A stretch of 21,463 nt of DNA from an uncultured Amaricoccus sp. Its GTDB lineage: Bacteria; Pseudomonadota; Alphaproteobacteria; Rhodobacterales; Rhodobacteraceae. Position 1 is the stretch's first letter. The number at the start of each line of letters is the position of its first letter. This document shows positions 6,908-15,752 of this stretch, piece after piece. Below the pieces are notes generated by a model that saw nothing but the letters and a program-made list of their open reading frames with translations, had not been told where the DNA came from and made no database searches. The stretch lies in assembly GCF_937891315.1 (NCBI RefSeq), contig NZ_CALAGI010000086.1:1-21463 (forward strand), given 5' to 3'. A program made the translations under genes and the position numbers.

Positions 6908-8257
6908 TTGGAAACCCGCGAAGCCTTGGAGTGGCTGGAAGGCCGCCCCGACATAACCAGTTTGCGCGCCGCCGTCTGCGACCTGAACGGCATCCTGCGC
7001 GGCAAGCGCGTCCCCGTCGCCCAGGCGCACAAGGTCCTCGAAGGCCAGATGCGCATGCCCTATTCGATCGCCTGCCTCGATATCTGGGGCGAGGATTTCG
7101 CCGGCAATCCGCTGGTCTACAAGTACGGCGACATCGACGGGCGCTGCGCGCCGACCGGCCGCGGCTTCCTACCGATGAACTGGCTCGGCTCGCCGACCGC
7201 GCTGATGCCGCTGTGGCTGATGGGCGAGGACGGATTGCCGTTCCTCGGCGATCCGCGCTGCGCGCTCGCCGCCGTCTGCGAGCGATACCGGGCGCTGGGG
7301 CTGACGCCCGTGGTGGCGACCGAGTTGGAATTCTATCTCGTCGATACCACCGGCGATGTGCCGATGCCGCCGAAGTCGCCGGTCACCCACAAGATCCTCG
7401 ACGGCGACGGCGCGCTCTGCATCGACGATCTCGATCACTTCGAGGCGTTCTTCACCGATGTCTACGCCGCCTGCGACGCCCACGGCATCCCGGTCGACAG
7501 CGCGATCAGCGAGAACGGCGGCGGCCAGTTCGAGATCAATCTCCTGCATGTGCCCGATCCGCTGAAGGCGGCGGACGACGCGCTCTATTTCAAGCGTTTC
7601 GTCAAGGGAATTGCCCGGAAGTACGAGCTGGCGGCCAGCTTCATGGCAAAGCCCTTTCTCGACCGGGCGGGCAACGGATTTCACGTGCATTTCAGCCTGC
7701 TCGACCGCGAGGGCCGCAATGTCTTCGACAGCGGCGGGCCGGAGGGCTCGGAGACGATGCGCCACGCCGTCGGCGGGCTGCTCGCCATGATGCGCGCCTC
7801 GAGCCTCGTCTTCGCGCCGCATCTCAATTCCTACCGGCGCCTGCAGCCGAACGCGCACAGCCCGTCCGAAGTCTGCTGGGGCTACGAGACGCGCTCGGCG
7901 GCGGTGCGGATTCCGGGCGGCTCGAACGCCGCGCGGCGGGTCGAGCATCGGGTGGCGGGGGCGGATGCCAATCCCTATCTCGTGCTCGCCGCGATCCTCG
8001 GCGCCGCGCTGGAAGGGATCGAGCGGCGGATCGAGCCGCCCGATCCGCTGGAGACCACCGACGATGTGACGGCGGGCGCGACGCTTCCCATCGACTGGAA
8101 GCTGGCCATCGAGGCGTTCGAGCGGTCGGAGGCCATGGCCCGGATCTTCGCGCCGATCCTGCGCGAGAGCTTCGTCGGCATGAAGAAGCAGGAGGTTCAG
8201 GTCTTTTCCCGCCAGATCAGCGCCTTCGAGCACGAGACCTATCTGGAGACGGTCTGA
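6908..8257 (+). CDS. puuA: Gamma-glutamylputrescine synthetase (PuuA-type)
   Basis: The 449-residue product is a glutamine-synthetase-fold ligase. The N-terminal region has AVCDLNGILRGKRVP, matching PuuA. Catalytic-domain motifs follow in order: TELEFYL (Glu139, Glu141), ENGGGQFEINL (Glu209), GNGFHVHFSL (His259), NSYRRL, ETRSAAVRIP (near 329) and RRVEHRVAGADANPYL. The last closely matches E. coli PuuA as I recall it. PuuA ligates glutamate to putrescine using ATP, the first step of the gamma-glutamylated putrescine pathway. The N-terminus starts at TTG with a good ribosome site (GGAG). It opens the operon; the FAD oxidase gene for the next step begins 42 bases downstream. Substrate could be another polyamine or amine, but the puuB neighbour and PotFGHI genes favour putrescine. 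Confidence 0.85.
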   Translation: METREALEWLEGRPDITSLRAAVCDLNGILRGKRVPVAQAHKVLEGQMRMPYSIACLDIWGEDFAGNPLVYKYGDIDGRCAPTGRGFLPMNWLGSPTALMPLWLMGEDGLPFLGDPRCALAAVCERYRALGLTPVVATELEFYLVDTTGDVPMPPKSPVTHKILDGDGALCIDDLDHFEAFFTDVYAACDAHGIPVDSAISENGGGQFEINLLHVPDPLKAADDALYFKRFVKGIARKYELAASFMAKPFLDRAGNGFHVHFSLLDREGRNVFDSGGPEGSETMRHAVGGLLAMMRASSLVFAPHLNSYRRLQPNAHSPSEVCWGYETRSAAVRIPGGSNAARRVEHRVAGADANPYLVLAAILGAALEGIERRIEPPDPLETTDDVTAGATLPIDWKLAIEAFERSEAMARIFAPILRESFVGMKKQEVQVFSRQISAFEHETYLETV

Positions 8258-8299
8258 GGCCGTTTCGACCGACTGGGACCAGCATTGGGAGAAGTTGAG

Positions 8300-9601
8300 A
8301 TGAGCGGCGGATCCTATGCCGGGGACGGCGCCTATCCGTCGAGCTATTACGCGGCGAGCGCCCATTCCGCGCCGTCGCGGCCGCCGCTGGCGGGGGATGT
8401 CGAGACCGACGTCTGCGTGGTCGGCGGCGGCTTCACCGGCCTGTCCGCCGGGCTCGACCTCGCCGAGAAGGGCCACCGCGTGGTGCTGCTCGAAGGCGCG
8501 CGGATCGGCTGGGGCGCCTCGGGGCGGAACGGCGGCCAGATCGTCAACGGACTGAACGCCAGCCTCGAGACCATCGCCGCGCGCTATGGCAAGGCGACCA
8601 CGGATTTCGTCGCGACCGTCGTGCAGGAGGGCGGCGCGATCATCCGCGAGCGGATCGCGAAATACGATATCGCCTGCGACCTGAAGCGGGGAAATATCTT
8701 CACCGCCTTCACCGCGAAACAGATGGCCGAGCTCGAGGCGAAGCAGGCCTTGTGGCGGACCTATGGCCACGACAATTTCGAGATGCTGGACGCCGCCGGC
8801 GTCCGACGGCACATCGCGACGGACGCCTATCTCGGCGGCATGATCGACCATTCCGGCGGGCATATGCATCCGCTGAACCTGGCACTCGGTCAGGCGGCGG
8901 CGCTGGAGAGCCGCGGCGGGGTGATCCACGAGGCAAGCCCGGTCGTGTCGATCGAGGCGCTCGACGGCAAGCCGGTGGTCAGGACGGCGGATGGCCTCGT
9001 CCGGCCGCGGACCCTGATCCTCGCCGGCAATGCCTATCTCGGCGGCGTGGTGCCCGAGCTCGATACGCGGATCATGCCCTTCTCGACCCAGATCATCGCC
9101 ACCGAGCCGCTCGGCGCGCGGGGACGGGAGTTGCTGCCGACGGACATGTGCGTCGAGGATCTGCGCTATATCCTAGACTATTACCGGCTGTCGGCGGACG
9201 GGCGGCTGCTGTTCGGCGGCGGCACCGTCTATGGCGGCACGGACACCGCCGACATCCGGGCCAAGATCCTGCCGAACCTCGAGAAGATTTTCCCCAGCCT
9301 GAAGGGCGCGCGGATCGATTTCGCCTGGTCCGGCAATTGCGCGATCTCCTTCAGCCGCGTGCCGCAGATGGGGCGTCTCGGGCCGAACAGCTATTTCGCC
9401 TGCGGATATAGTGGGCACGGCGTGGTCGGCAGCCATCTTTTTGGGCGAATTCTCGCGGAGGCGGTTGACGGGGACCTGTCGCGGTTCGATGTTTTCGCCC
9501 ATGTGCCCTGGACTCCCTTCCCGGGAGGCCGGCGGTTCCGCGTACCGTATTCCGCCCTCGGTTCCTGGTGGTACGGGCTGCGCGATCGCCTTGGCGTTTG
9601 A
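8300..9601 (+). CDS. puuB: Gamma-glutamylputrescine oxidase (PuuB-type FAD oxidoreductase)
   Basis: The 433-residue product is a DAO-family flavoprotein. The dinucleotide-binding motif DVCVVGGGFTGLSAGLDLAEKG covers residues about 37-58, and the second family motif GARIGWGASGRNGGQI follows. The C-terminal FAD/substrate part includes FGGGTVYGGTDT, SFSRVPQMGRLG and FACGYSGHGVVGS. PuuB oxidises gamma-glutamylputrescine to the aldehyde with release of ammonia and H2O2. The start at 8300 is preferred over TTG 8285 because GGGAG (8287-8291) sits eight bases upstream of the ATG. The N-terminus SSYYAAS resembles other members. It lies between puuA and potF with gaps of 42 and 18 bases. Specificity for the gamma-glutamylated substrate is inferred from context. 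Confidence 0.87.
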   Translation: MSGGSYAGDGAYPSSYYAASAHSAPSRPPLAGDVETDVCVVGGGFTGLSAGLDLAEKGHRVVLLEGARIGWGASGRNGGQIVNGLNASLETIAARYGKATTDFVATVVQEGGAIIRERIAKYDIACDLKRGNIFTAFTAKQMAELEAKQALWRTYGHDNFEMLDAAGVRRHIATDAYLGGMIDHSGGHMHPLNLALGQAAALESRGGVIHEASPVVSIEALDGKPVVRTADGLVRPRTLILAGNAYLGGVVPELDTRIMPFSTQIIATEPLGARGRELLPTDMCVEDLRYILDYYRLSADGRLLFGGGTVYGGTDTADIRAKILPNLEKIFPSLKGARIDFAWSGNCAISFSRVPQMGRLGPNSYFACGYSGHGVVGSHLFGRILAEAVDGDLSRFDVFAHVPWTPFPGGRRFRVPYSALGSWWYGLRDRLGV

Positions 9602-9619
9602 CTCGCGCTGTTAGAGGAT

Positions 9620-10711
9620 ATGATGACCCTACGCTTGACCCTAGCCGCCATTGCCACGCTGATCGCCGTTCCGGCGATGGCACAGGAGAAGGTGGTCCAT
9701 ATCTACAACTGGTCGGACTACATCGCCGAGGACACCGTCAAGAAGTTCGAGGAAGCGACCGGCATCAAGGTCGTCTACGACGTCTACGATTCGAACGAGA
9801 CGCTGGAGGCGAAGCTGCTGGCCGGCAATTCCGGCTATGACGTGGTGGTGCCGACCTCGCAATTCATGCAGCGGCAGGCGGCGGCCGGCGTCTATCAGCC
9901 CCTGAACAAGGACGCGCTGCCAAATCTCGTGAACATGGATCCGGCGCTGATGGCCAACGCCACCGCCTATGACCCCGACAACACCTACGGCGTACCCTAC
10001 ATGTGGGGCACCACCGGCATCGGCTACAACGTCGCCAAGGTGAAGGAGCGGCTGGGCGAGGACGCCCCGGTCAACAGCTGGAAGCTGGTGTTTGATCCGC
10101 AATACGCCTCCAAGCTCGCCGACTGCGGCATCACCATGCTCGATTCGTCGTCGGACGTGATGCCGAGCGCGCTGGCCTATCTCGGGCTCGATCCCAAGAC
10201 CAGCGATCCCGACCAGCTGACCAAGGCGGCCGACCTGCTGATGACCGTGCGGCCCTATATCCGCAAGTTCAGCTCGTCGGAATACATCTCAGACCTCGCC
10301 AACGGCGAGGTCTGCGTGTCCCTCGGTTTCTCCGGCGACGTCTTCATCGCCGCCGCCCGGGCGATCGAGGTCAAGAACGGTGTCGAGATCGCCTACAGCG
10401 TGCCGACCGAGGGCGCGCTGCAATGGTTCGACATGATGGCGATCCCGGCCGACGCGCCGAACCCCGAAGGGGCGCTCGCCTGGATCAACTTCATGATGGA
10501 ACCCGAGATCGCCGCCGCCAACACCGACTTTGTCTGGTACGCGACCGCCAACAAGGCCGCGCTGCCGCTGATCAATCCCGAGATTACCGGCGATCCGGCG
10601 ATCTTCCCGCCGGCCGAGGTGCTGGCCAAGCTGTTCCCGGCGGTGGTGCAGAACGCCCGGACCGACCGGATCGTTACACGCCTCTGGACCACGGTCCGCA
10701 CCGGAAAGTGA
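9620..10711 (+). CDS. potF: Putrescine ABC transporter periplasmic binding protein PotF
   Basis: The 363-residue product has a signal peptide (residues 1-22, ending VPAMA) and the PotD/PotF fold. HIYNWSDYIAEDT near the mature N-terminus holds the Trp-Ser-Asp-Tyr cluster that contacts polyamine in PotF; VPTSQFM, FSGDVFIAA, WFDMMAIPADAPN and the C-terminal region complete the family pattern. It captures putrescine, possibly agmatine or spermidine, in the periplasm for the PotGHI complex. Two adjacent ATGs are possible starts (9620 and 9623); AGAGGA at 9613-9618 is better spaced for the second, which would shorten the product by one residue. A GC hairpin follows the stop. Unusually, a glycosyltransferase-like gene separates it from potG. 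Confidence 0.92.
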   Translation: MMTLRLTLAAIATLIAVPAMAQEKVVHIYNWSDYIAEDTVKKFEEATGIKVVYDVYDSNETLEAKLLAGNSGYDVVVPTSQFMQRQAAAGVYQPLNKDALPNLVNMDPALMANATAYDPDNTYGVPYMWGTTGIGYNVAKVKERLGEDAPVNSWKLVFDPQYASKLADCGITMLDSSSDVMPSALAYLGLDPKTSDPDQLTKAADLLMTVRPYIRKFSSSEYISDLANGEVCVSLGFSGDVFIAAARAIEVKNGVEIAYSVPTEGALQWFDMMAIPADAPNPEGALAWINFMMEPEIAAANTDFVWYATANKAALPLINPEITGDPAIFPPAEVLAKLFPAVVQNARTDRIVTRLWTTVRTGK

Positions 10712-10718
10712 CGCCCGC

Positions 10719-10742
10719 GGCGCGGCGCTCCGGCGCCGCGCC
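10719..10742 (+). promoter_or_regulatory. 10-bp perfect hairpin with TCCG loop after potF
   Basis: GGCGCGGCGC (10719-10728) and GCGCCGCGCC (10733-10742) pair perfectly around a TCCG loop, a UNCG-type stable tetraloop in RNA. It starts eight bases after the potF stop and has no T-run behind it. Such structures after a binding-protein gene often protect the upstream mRNA and allow higher expression of the binding protein than of the membrane subunits. That role is inference here. Confidence 0.5.
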
Positions 10743-10760
10743 CGCCTCGGGGGACGCGAC

Positions 10761-11849
10761 ATGACGCCGACCCGGATCGCCTTCTGGCCGAACACCACGG
10801 ACATCTCGGTCGCCAGCTACCGTATCCGCTGCGCCCAGATCCGCGACGGGCTGGCGGCGCGCGGCATCCCGACCAGCCTCTACCGGCCGCGCGGACGGTT
10901 CGCAGCCGCCAGCCCGGTTCCCGACCTGCTCGTCCTGGTGAAGCGGACGCGGGACGCCGACCTGGCCGCCGCGCTGGATCTCGGGCGCCGGCACGGCACC
11001 CGGCTGGTGCTCGACCTCTGCGACAATATCTTCTTCGGCGGCGACGCGGGGGACGCCGCCCGGCTCGGAGGCGTCCTCGGCGGGTTCGACGCGATCGTCA
11101 CCCCGTCCGGCTTCCTGCGCGACGCGGTCGCCGCGCATGTGCCAACCGGCATGCGCTTGCCGGTGATCCCCGACGCGGTCGAGGCCGAGCCGACGCCCTC
11201 ACCCGTCGCGCGGCTGATCGCGGCGCCGGCTTTCCTGCGCCTGTCGCGGCTTCGGGCCGAGCTGGCCGCCTCCGGCGTCGCCGAGGGGCGGCGGCTGATC
11301 TGGTTCGGGATCAGCGGCACCAGGAAGTCGCGCAACGGTCTCTATGACCTCGCGGCCTTCTCCGACATGCTGGCGCGCCACGATGCCCGCGCGCCGGTCT
11401 CGCTGACCATCGTCAGCGACAGCCGGGCGAAATACCGCGAGCTCTTCGCCGGCGCCGGCTTTCGTGTCCGCTACCTCGACTGGAACTTCTGGACCTTCAA
11501 CCACTGCCTGCGGTTGCATGACATCGCCGTGCTGCCGGTGCGCCGCAACGACTACAACTGGGCCAAGAGTGCCAATCGGCTGACCACCGCCTTCGCCAAC
11601 GGCGTGGCGGTAGCCGCCTCGGCGATCCCGAGTTACCAGCCGTTTCACGACAGCGCCCTGCTCGATGACTGGGACGAAGGGCTGGCCCGGCTGATGGATG
11701 CGAAACCCGAGCGCCTGGCGCGGATCGCGGCTGCGCGCGGCACGATCGAGGCTGACTACACCCTGGCCGCCGCAAGTGCGAAATGGGCCGGCCTGCTGGC
11801 CGGCCTTTCGCACACGCGGCACTGGACAGCCGCCGCGACCGGCCCTTAA
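10761..11849 (+). CDS. Glycosyltransferase-like protein (GT-B fold, GT4-like) within polyamine operon
   Basis: The 362-residue product has the pattern of a GT-B glycosyltransferase. An N-terminal half contains WPNTTDISVASYRIRCAQI, LVLDLCDNIFF, DAIVTPSGFLRDAV and LPVIPDAVE. A C-terminal Rossmann-like half contains RLIWFGISGTRKSRNGL, LTIVSDSRAKY and YLDWNFWTF. The nucleotide-sugar-site-like region is LPVRRNDYNWAKSANRL followed by FANGVAVAASAIPSYQPF. The E-x7-E motif of many GT4 enzymes is not evident. There is no signal peptide or membrane helix, so it is probably cytosolic. Donor and acceptor are unknown. The start at 10761 follows GGGGGA. It sits between potF and potG on the same strand (gaps of 49 and 68 bases), where no glycosyltransferase is expected; it may be a late insertion or a fortuitous operon member. 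Confidence 0.65.
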   Translation: MTPTRIAFWPNTTDISVASYRIRCAQIRDGLAARGIPTSLYRPRGRFAAASPVPDLLVLVKRTRDADLAAALDLGRRHGTRLVLDLCDNIFFGGDAGDAARLGGVLGGFDAIVTPSGFLRDAVAAHVPTGMRLPVIPDAVEAEPTPSPVARLIAAPAFLRLSRLRAELAASGVAEGRRLIWFGISGTRKSRNGLYDLAAFSDMLARHDARAPVSLTIVSDSRAKYRELFAGAGFRVRYLDWNFWTFNHCLRLHDIAVLPVRRNDYNWAKSANRLTTAFANGVAVAASAIPSYQPFHDSALLDDWDEGLARLMDAKPERLARIAAARGTIEADYTLAAASAKWAGLLAGLSHTRHWTAAATGP

Positions 11850-11917
11850 GGTTTTTCAGACGGCGGAGGCGCGGTGTCTTGCCCGGGCTCCCGCCACCCC
11901 GTTCCAGCGGAGAGTTC

Positions 11918-13054
11918 ATGACCGAGACCGTCGCCGCCGTGCCTGTGAAGCCCTGGGTATCGGGTACCGAACGACCCTTCGTCAGCATCCAGAAAGTGTC
12001 CAAGCGCTTCGGCGACTTCACCGCCGTCGATGACGTCAGCCTCGATATCTACAAGGGCGAGCTCTTCTGCCTTCTCGGCGGTTCCGGCTGCGGCAAGTCG
12101 ACGCTTCTGCGCATGCTCGCCGGGTTCGAGTCGCCGACCGAGGGGCGGATCGAGATCGATGGCCAGGACATGGCCGGCAAGGCGCCCTACGAGCGGCCGA
12201 CCAACATGATGTTCCAGTCCTACGCGCTGTTTCCGCACATGACGGTGGAGAAGAATGTGGCCTATGGCCTGCTGCGCGACGGCGTCGGCCGGGCCGAGGC
12301 GCGCGACAAGGTCGCCGAGATGCTGAAGCTGGTGCAGCTGTCGCAATTCGCCGCGCGCAAGCCGCATCAGCTCTCGGGTGGCCAGCGGCAGCGCGTGGCG
12401 CTGGCGCGCAGCCTCGTCAAGCGGCCGAAGCTCCTGCTGCTCGACGAGCCGCTCGGCGCGCTCGACAAGAAGCTGCGCGAGGAGACCCAGTTCGAGCTGA
12501 TCAAGATCCAGGAGACGCTCGGCGTCACCTTCATCGTCGTCACCCACGACCAGGAGGAGGCGATGACCCTCTCCACCCGGATCGGGGTGATGAACGCCGG
12601 GGTGATCACGCAGATCGGCGAGCCGGCGGAAATCTACGAACACCCGAATTCGCGCTTCGTCGCCGATTTCATCGGCTCGGTGAACATGTTCGAGGGGCGC
12701 GTCACCGAGGACGAGCCGGACTATATCCGCATCGACGCCGCCGAGGCGGGGGTGATCTATGTCGGCCACGGCGTTTCCTGCACCATCGACCAGAAGCTCT
12801 GGTACGCGGTGCGGCCCGAGAAGATGCGTGTCAGCCGCGAACGGCCGGAGGGCCGGGAGAATGTCTTCAAGGCGGTGGTGGACGAGGTCGCCTACATGGG
12901 CAACCTCTCGATCTTCCGCCTGAAGCTGCCGAGCGGCAAGCTGGTCCGCGCCACCCGCGCGAACCTCACCCGTTATGACGACGACGGCATCACCTGGGGC
13001 GAGGAGGTCTGGCTCACCTGGGACGACACCGCCGGCGTGGTACTGACCCGATGA
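11918..13054 (+). CDS. potG: Putrescine ABC transporter ATP-binding protein PotG
   Basis: The 378-residue product is an ABC ATPase of the PotA/PotG type. It has Walker A GGSGCGKST (54-62), Q-loop MMFQSYALFPHMTV, signature LSGGQRQR (from 152), Walker B LLLLDEP (172-178), D-loop GALDKKLR and H-loop VVTHDQEEAM. A C-terminal TOBE-like domain follows (about 245-378). It powers polyamine import through PotH and PotI. ATG 11918 was chosen because GGAGAG stands just upstream and the product then starts MTETVAAVPVKPW, PotG-like; the frame extends to 11783 but overlaps the previous gene without homology. The stop overlaps the potH start by four bases (ATGA), indicating translational coupling. Confidence 0.94.
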   Translation: MTETVAAVPVKPWVSGTERPFVSIQKVSKRFGDFTAVDDVSLDIYKGELFCLLGGSGCGKSTLLRMLAGFESPTEGRIEIDGQDMAGKAPYERPTNMMFQSYALFPHMTVEKNVAYGLLRDGVGRAEARDKVAEMLKLVQLSQFAARKPHQLSGGQRQRVALARSLVKRPKLLLLDEPLGALDKKLREETQFELIKIQETLGVTFIVVTHDQEEAMTLSTRIGVMNAGVITQIGEPAEIYEHPNSRFVADFIGSVNMFEGRVTEDEPDYIRIDAAEAGVIYVGHGVSCTIDQKLWYAVRPEKMRVSRERPEGRENVFKAVVDEVAYMGNLSIFRLKLPSGKLVRATRANLTRYDDDGITWGEEVWLTWDDTAGVVLTR

Positions 13055-13971
13055 GCGCGCTTCGCCGCTGGACCACGGCGCCGCTGCGCTGGCTCGGTTT
13101 CGAGGGGCGGGCGCTGGTGATCGCGGTGCCTTTCCTCTGGCTGCTGGTCTTCTTCCTGATCCCGTTTCTCGTCGTGGCGAAGATCAGTCTCAGCGAGGCG
13201 GCGATCGCCTTGCCGCCCTTCACGCCGCTGCTGGAATGGGACGGGCTCCGGGCGATCCTGACGCTGAACTTCGAGAATTTCGCCTTTCTCTTCGACGACC
13301 CGCTCTATGTGACGGCCTATGTCTTCTCGCTGCGCATCGCCTTCATCTCGGCGGTGCTGGCCCTGCTGGTCGGCTATCCGATGGCCTACTACATCGCGCG
13401 GAGTCCCGACAATCGGCGCTCCGTGCTGCTCATGCTGGTGATCCTGCCGTTCTGGACCAGTTTCCTCCTGCGCGTCTACGCCTGGCAGGGGTTCCTGCGC
13501 TCGAACGGGGTCATCAACAACTTCCTGCTCTGGACGGGGATCATCGACCAGCCGCTCGTCATGCTGCAGACCAATTTCGCGGTCTATCTCGGCATCGTCT
13601 ATACCTACCTGCCGTTCATGATCCTGCCGCTCTACGCGACGCTGGTGAAGCTCGACGAGGCGCTGCTCGAAGCATCGGCCGATCTCGGGGCGCGGCCGAT
13701 GGCGACCTTCTTCCATGTGACGCTGCCGCTCTCGATGCCGGGAATCGTCGCCGGCTTCATGCTGGTCTTCGTGCCGGCGATCGGTGAATTCGTCATCCCC
13801 GAACTGCTCGGCGGGCCGAATACGCTGATGATCGGGCGGGTGCTCTGGAACGAGTTCTTCTCGAACCGCGACTGGCCGGTGGCGAGCGCGGTGGCCATCG
13901 CCATGCTGGTCGTGGTGGTGGGGCCGATCATGCTGTTGCGGGGCTTCCAGCAGAAGACGGAGGAAAGCTGA
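13051..13971 (+). CDS. potH: Putrescine ABC transporter permease PotH
   Basis: The 306-residue integral membrane protein has about six hydrophobic segments, the first at residues 24-46 (ALVIAVPFLWLLVFFLIPFL). The binding-protein-dependent permease EAA loop is EASADLGARPMATFFHVTLP with the following PLSMPGIVAG, which docks on the ATPase. FVPAIGEFVIPELLGGPNTLMIG is typical of PotB/PotH. With PotI it forms the heterodimeric inner-membrane channel. The start overlaps the potG stop by four bases and the stop overlaps the potI start by one base, so PotG, PotH and PotI should be made in fixed ratio. Confidence 0.93.
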   Translation: MSALRRWTTAPLRWLGFEGRALVIAVPFLWLLVFFLIPFLVVAKISLSEAAIALPPFTPLLEWDGLRAILTLNFENFAFLFDDPLYVTAYVFSLRIAFISAVLALLVGYPMAYYIARSPDNRRSVLLMLVILPFWTSFLLRVYAWQGFLRSNGVINNFLLWTGIIDQPLVMLQTNFAVYLGIVYTYLPFMILPLYATLVKLDEALLEASADLGARPMATFFHVTLPLSMPGIVAGFMLVFVPAIGEFVIPELLGGPNTLMIGRVLWNEFFSNRDWPVASAVAIAMLVVVVGPIMLLRGFQQKTEES

Positions 13972-14771
13972 TGCGCCGCGGCTGGATCATGCCCTTCGTC
14001 TGCCTTCTGGGGTTCATCTTCCTCTATGCGCCGATCCTGTCGCTGGTCATCTTCAGCTTCAACGAGAGCAAGCTGGTCACGGTCTGGGGCGGCTTTTCGA
14101 CCAAATGGTACGGCGAGCTCATGCGCGACCCGCAGATCCTCGGCGCCGCCTGGATCAGCCTGCAGGTGGGGGTCATCTCGGCGACGCTGGCGGTCTGCCT
14201 CGGGACGCTGGTCGCCTATGTTCTGGTCCGCTTCACCCGGTTTCGCGGGCGACCACTGCTGACCGCGATGTCGACCGCGCCGCTCGTCATGCCCGAGGTG
14301 ATCACCGGCCTGTCGCTCCTGCTGCTCTTTGTCTCGATGCAGCAGCTGATCGGCTGGCCGGGGAGCCGCGGCATACTGACGATCATCATCGCGCATGTCA
14401 CCTTCTGCCTCGCCTATGTCGCGGTGGTGGTCCAGTCACGGCTGGCCGACATGGACCGCAGCCTCGAGGAGGCGGCGATGGATCTCGGCGCGCGCCCGGT
14501 GCGGGTGTTCTTCGACGTGACGCTGCCGGTGATCGCGCCGGCGCTGATCGCGGGCTGGCTGCTCGCCTTCACCCTGTCGCTCGACGATCTGGTGGTGGCG
14601 AGCTTCGTCACCGGGCCCGGCGCCTCGACCCTGCCGATGGTGATCTTTTCCAAGGTGCGGCTCGGGGTCAATCCGGCGATCAACGCGCTCGCCACCATCA
14701 TCATCGCCTTCGTCGCGATCGGTGTCGGCGTCGCCTCCTGGCAGATGCGCAAGGCGGCGAAGAATGGATAG
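13971..14771 (+). CDS. potI: Putrescine ABC transporter permease PotI
   Basis: The 266-residue membrane protein begins MRRGWIMPFVCLLGFIFLYA, its first transmembrane segment, followed by the PotC/PotI signature SLVIFSFNESKLVTVWGGFS and WYGELM. The EAA loop is EEAAMDLGARPVRVFFDVTLP. SLDDLVVASFVTGPGASTLP is characteristic of the PotC/PotI side of the channel. It is the second permease subunit of the putrescine importer. The start codon shares one base with the potH stop. Its 3' end overlaps the agmatinase-family gene by eight bases. Confidence 0.93.
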   Translation: MRRGWIMPFVCLLGFIFLYAPILSLVIFSFNESKLVTVWGGFSTKWYGELMRDPQILGAAWISLQVGVISATLAVCLGTLVAYVLVRFTRFRGRPLLTAMSTAPLVMPEVITGLSLLLLFVSMQQLIGWPGSRGILTIIIAHVTFCLAYVAVVVQSRLADMDRSLEEAAMDLGARPVRVFFDVTLPVIAPALIAGWLLAFTLSLDDLVVASFVTGPGASTLPMVIFSKVRLGVNPAINALATIIIAFVAIGVGVASWQMRKAAKNG

Positions 14772-15729
14772 GGGCGACCAGGCCTTCCGCGCGCCGGACA
14801 ATCGCGCGCACTGGCCAGAAATGACTTACGGCGGCGCGGTCTCCTTCCTGCGCCGGCGCTATGCCCGGGACCTCGCCGGGGTCGATGTCGCGGTCTGGGG
14901 GGTACCCTACGACGCCTCGGTCACCTATCGCCCCGGCTGCCGCCTCGGCCCGCGGGCGATCCGCGCCGCCTCCGTCCAGCTCGCCGAGCTCAATGCCTTT
15001 CCCTTCGGCTTCGATCTCTTCGAGGCACTGTCGGTGGTCGATTATGGCGACGCCTATGTCGATCCACACCATCCCGCGACGGTCGTCGCCGATATCGAGG
15101 CGCAGGCGGCGGAGATCCTCGCCACGGGCGCCAGGCTGCTCAGCCTCGGCGGCGACCATTTCGTCGCCTATCCGCTGCTTCGCGCCCACGCGGCGAAACA
15201 CGGGCCGCTGGCGCTGGTCCAGGTCGACGCGCATGGCGATCTCTGGCCGGACGATCCGGGCCGGATGGACCATGGCACCATGATGGGCCGCGCGATCCGC
15301 GAGGGGATCGTCGATGCCGCGAAATCGACCCAGGTCGGCATCCGTACCTTTCACGACACGACCGAGGGGTTGCAGGTGCTGACCGCGCCCTGGATCCATC
15401 GCGAAGGGATCGGCGCGGCGATCGAGGCGGTCCGTGCCCGGGCCGGCGACGCGCCGGTCTATCTCAGCTTCGACATCGACGGGCTCGATCCGGCCTTCGC
15501 GCCGGGGACCGGCACGCCGGTGCCGGGGGGACTCGCCAGCTGGCAGGCGCTGGAATTCGTGCGCGGCCTCGCCGGGCTGAACCTCGTCGGCATGGATCTC
15601 GTCGAGGTCTCGCCACCCTTCGACCATGCCGAGATCACCGCGATCGCGGCGGCGCATCTGGCGCATGACTGGCTGTGCCTGATCGCGCTCGCCGCGGGCG
15701 CCGCCCCCCGGCCGGTCGGCCGTCTCTGA
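14764..15729 (+). CDS. speB: Agmatinase-family ureohydrolase
   Basis: The 321-residue product is a ureohydrolase with all binuclear manganese ligands: GGDH (His132), DAHGD (Asp155, His157, Asp159) and SFDIDGLDP (Asp237, Asp239), followed by APGTGTPVPGG and VEVSPPFD. The spacing between ligand groups matches E. coli SpeB. The N-terminal VWGVPYDASVTYRPGCRLGPRAIR is also agmatinase-like. Agmatinase hydrolyses agmatine to putrescine and urea, feeding the Puu enzymes encoded in the same operon. Related guanidino acid or guanidinobutyrase activities cannot be excluded. The start at 14764 overlaps the end of potI by eight bases; an upstream in-frame ATG at 14722 adds 14 Arg-rich residues and is less likely. 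The next gene follows after 23 bases. Confidence 0.88.
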   Translation: MDRGDQAFRAPDNRAHWPEMTYGGAVSFLRRRYARDLAGVDVAVWGVPYDASVTYRPGCRLGPRAIRAASVQLAELNAFPFGFDLFEALSVVDYGDAYVDPHHPATVVADIEAQAAEILATGARLLSLGGDHFVAYPLLRAHAAKHGPLALVQVDAHGDLWPDDPGRMDHGTMMGRAIREGIVDAAKSTQVGIRTFHDTTEGLQVLTAPWIHREGIGAAIEAVRARAGDAPVYLSFDIDGLDPAFAPGTGTPVPGGLASWQALEFVRGLAGLNLVGMDLVEVSPPFDHAEITAIAAAHLAHDWLCLIALAAGAAPRPVGRL

Positions 15730-15752
15730 CGCATCTCCCCGAGGAAGCCCTC

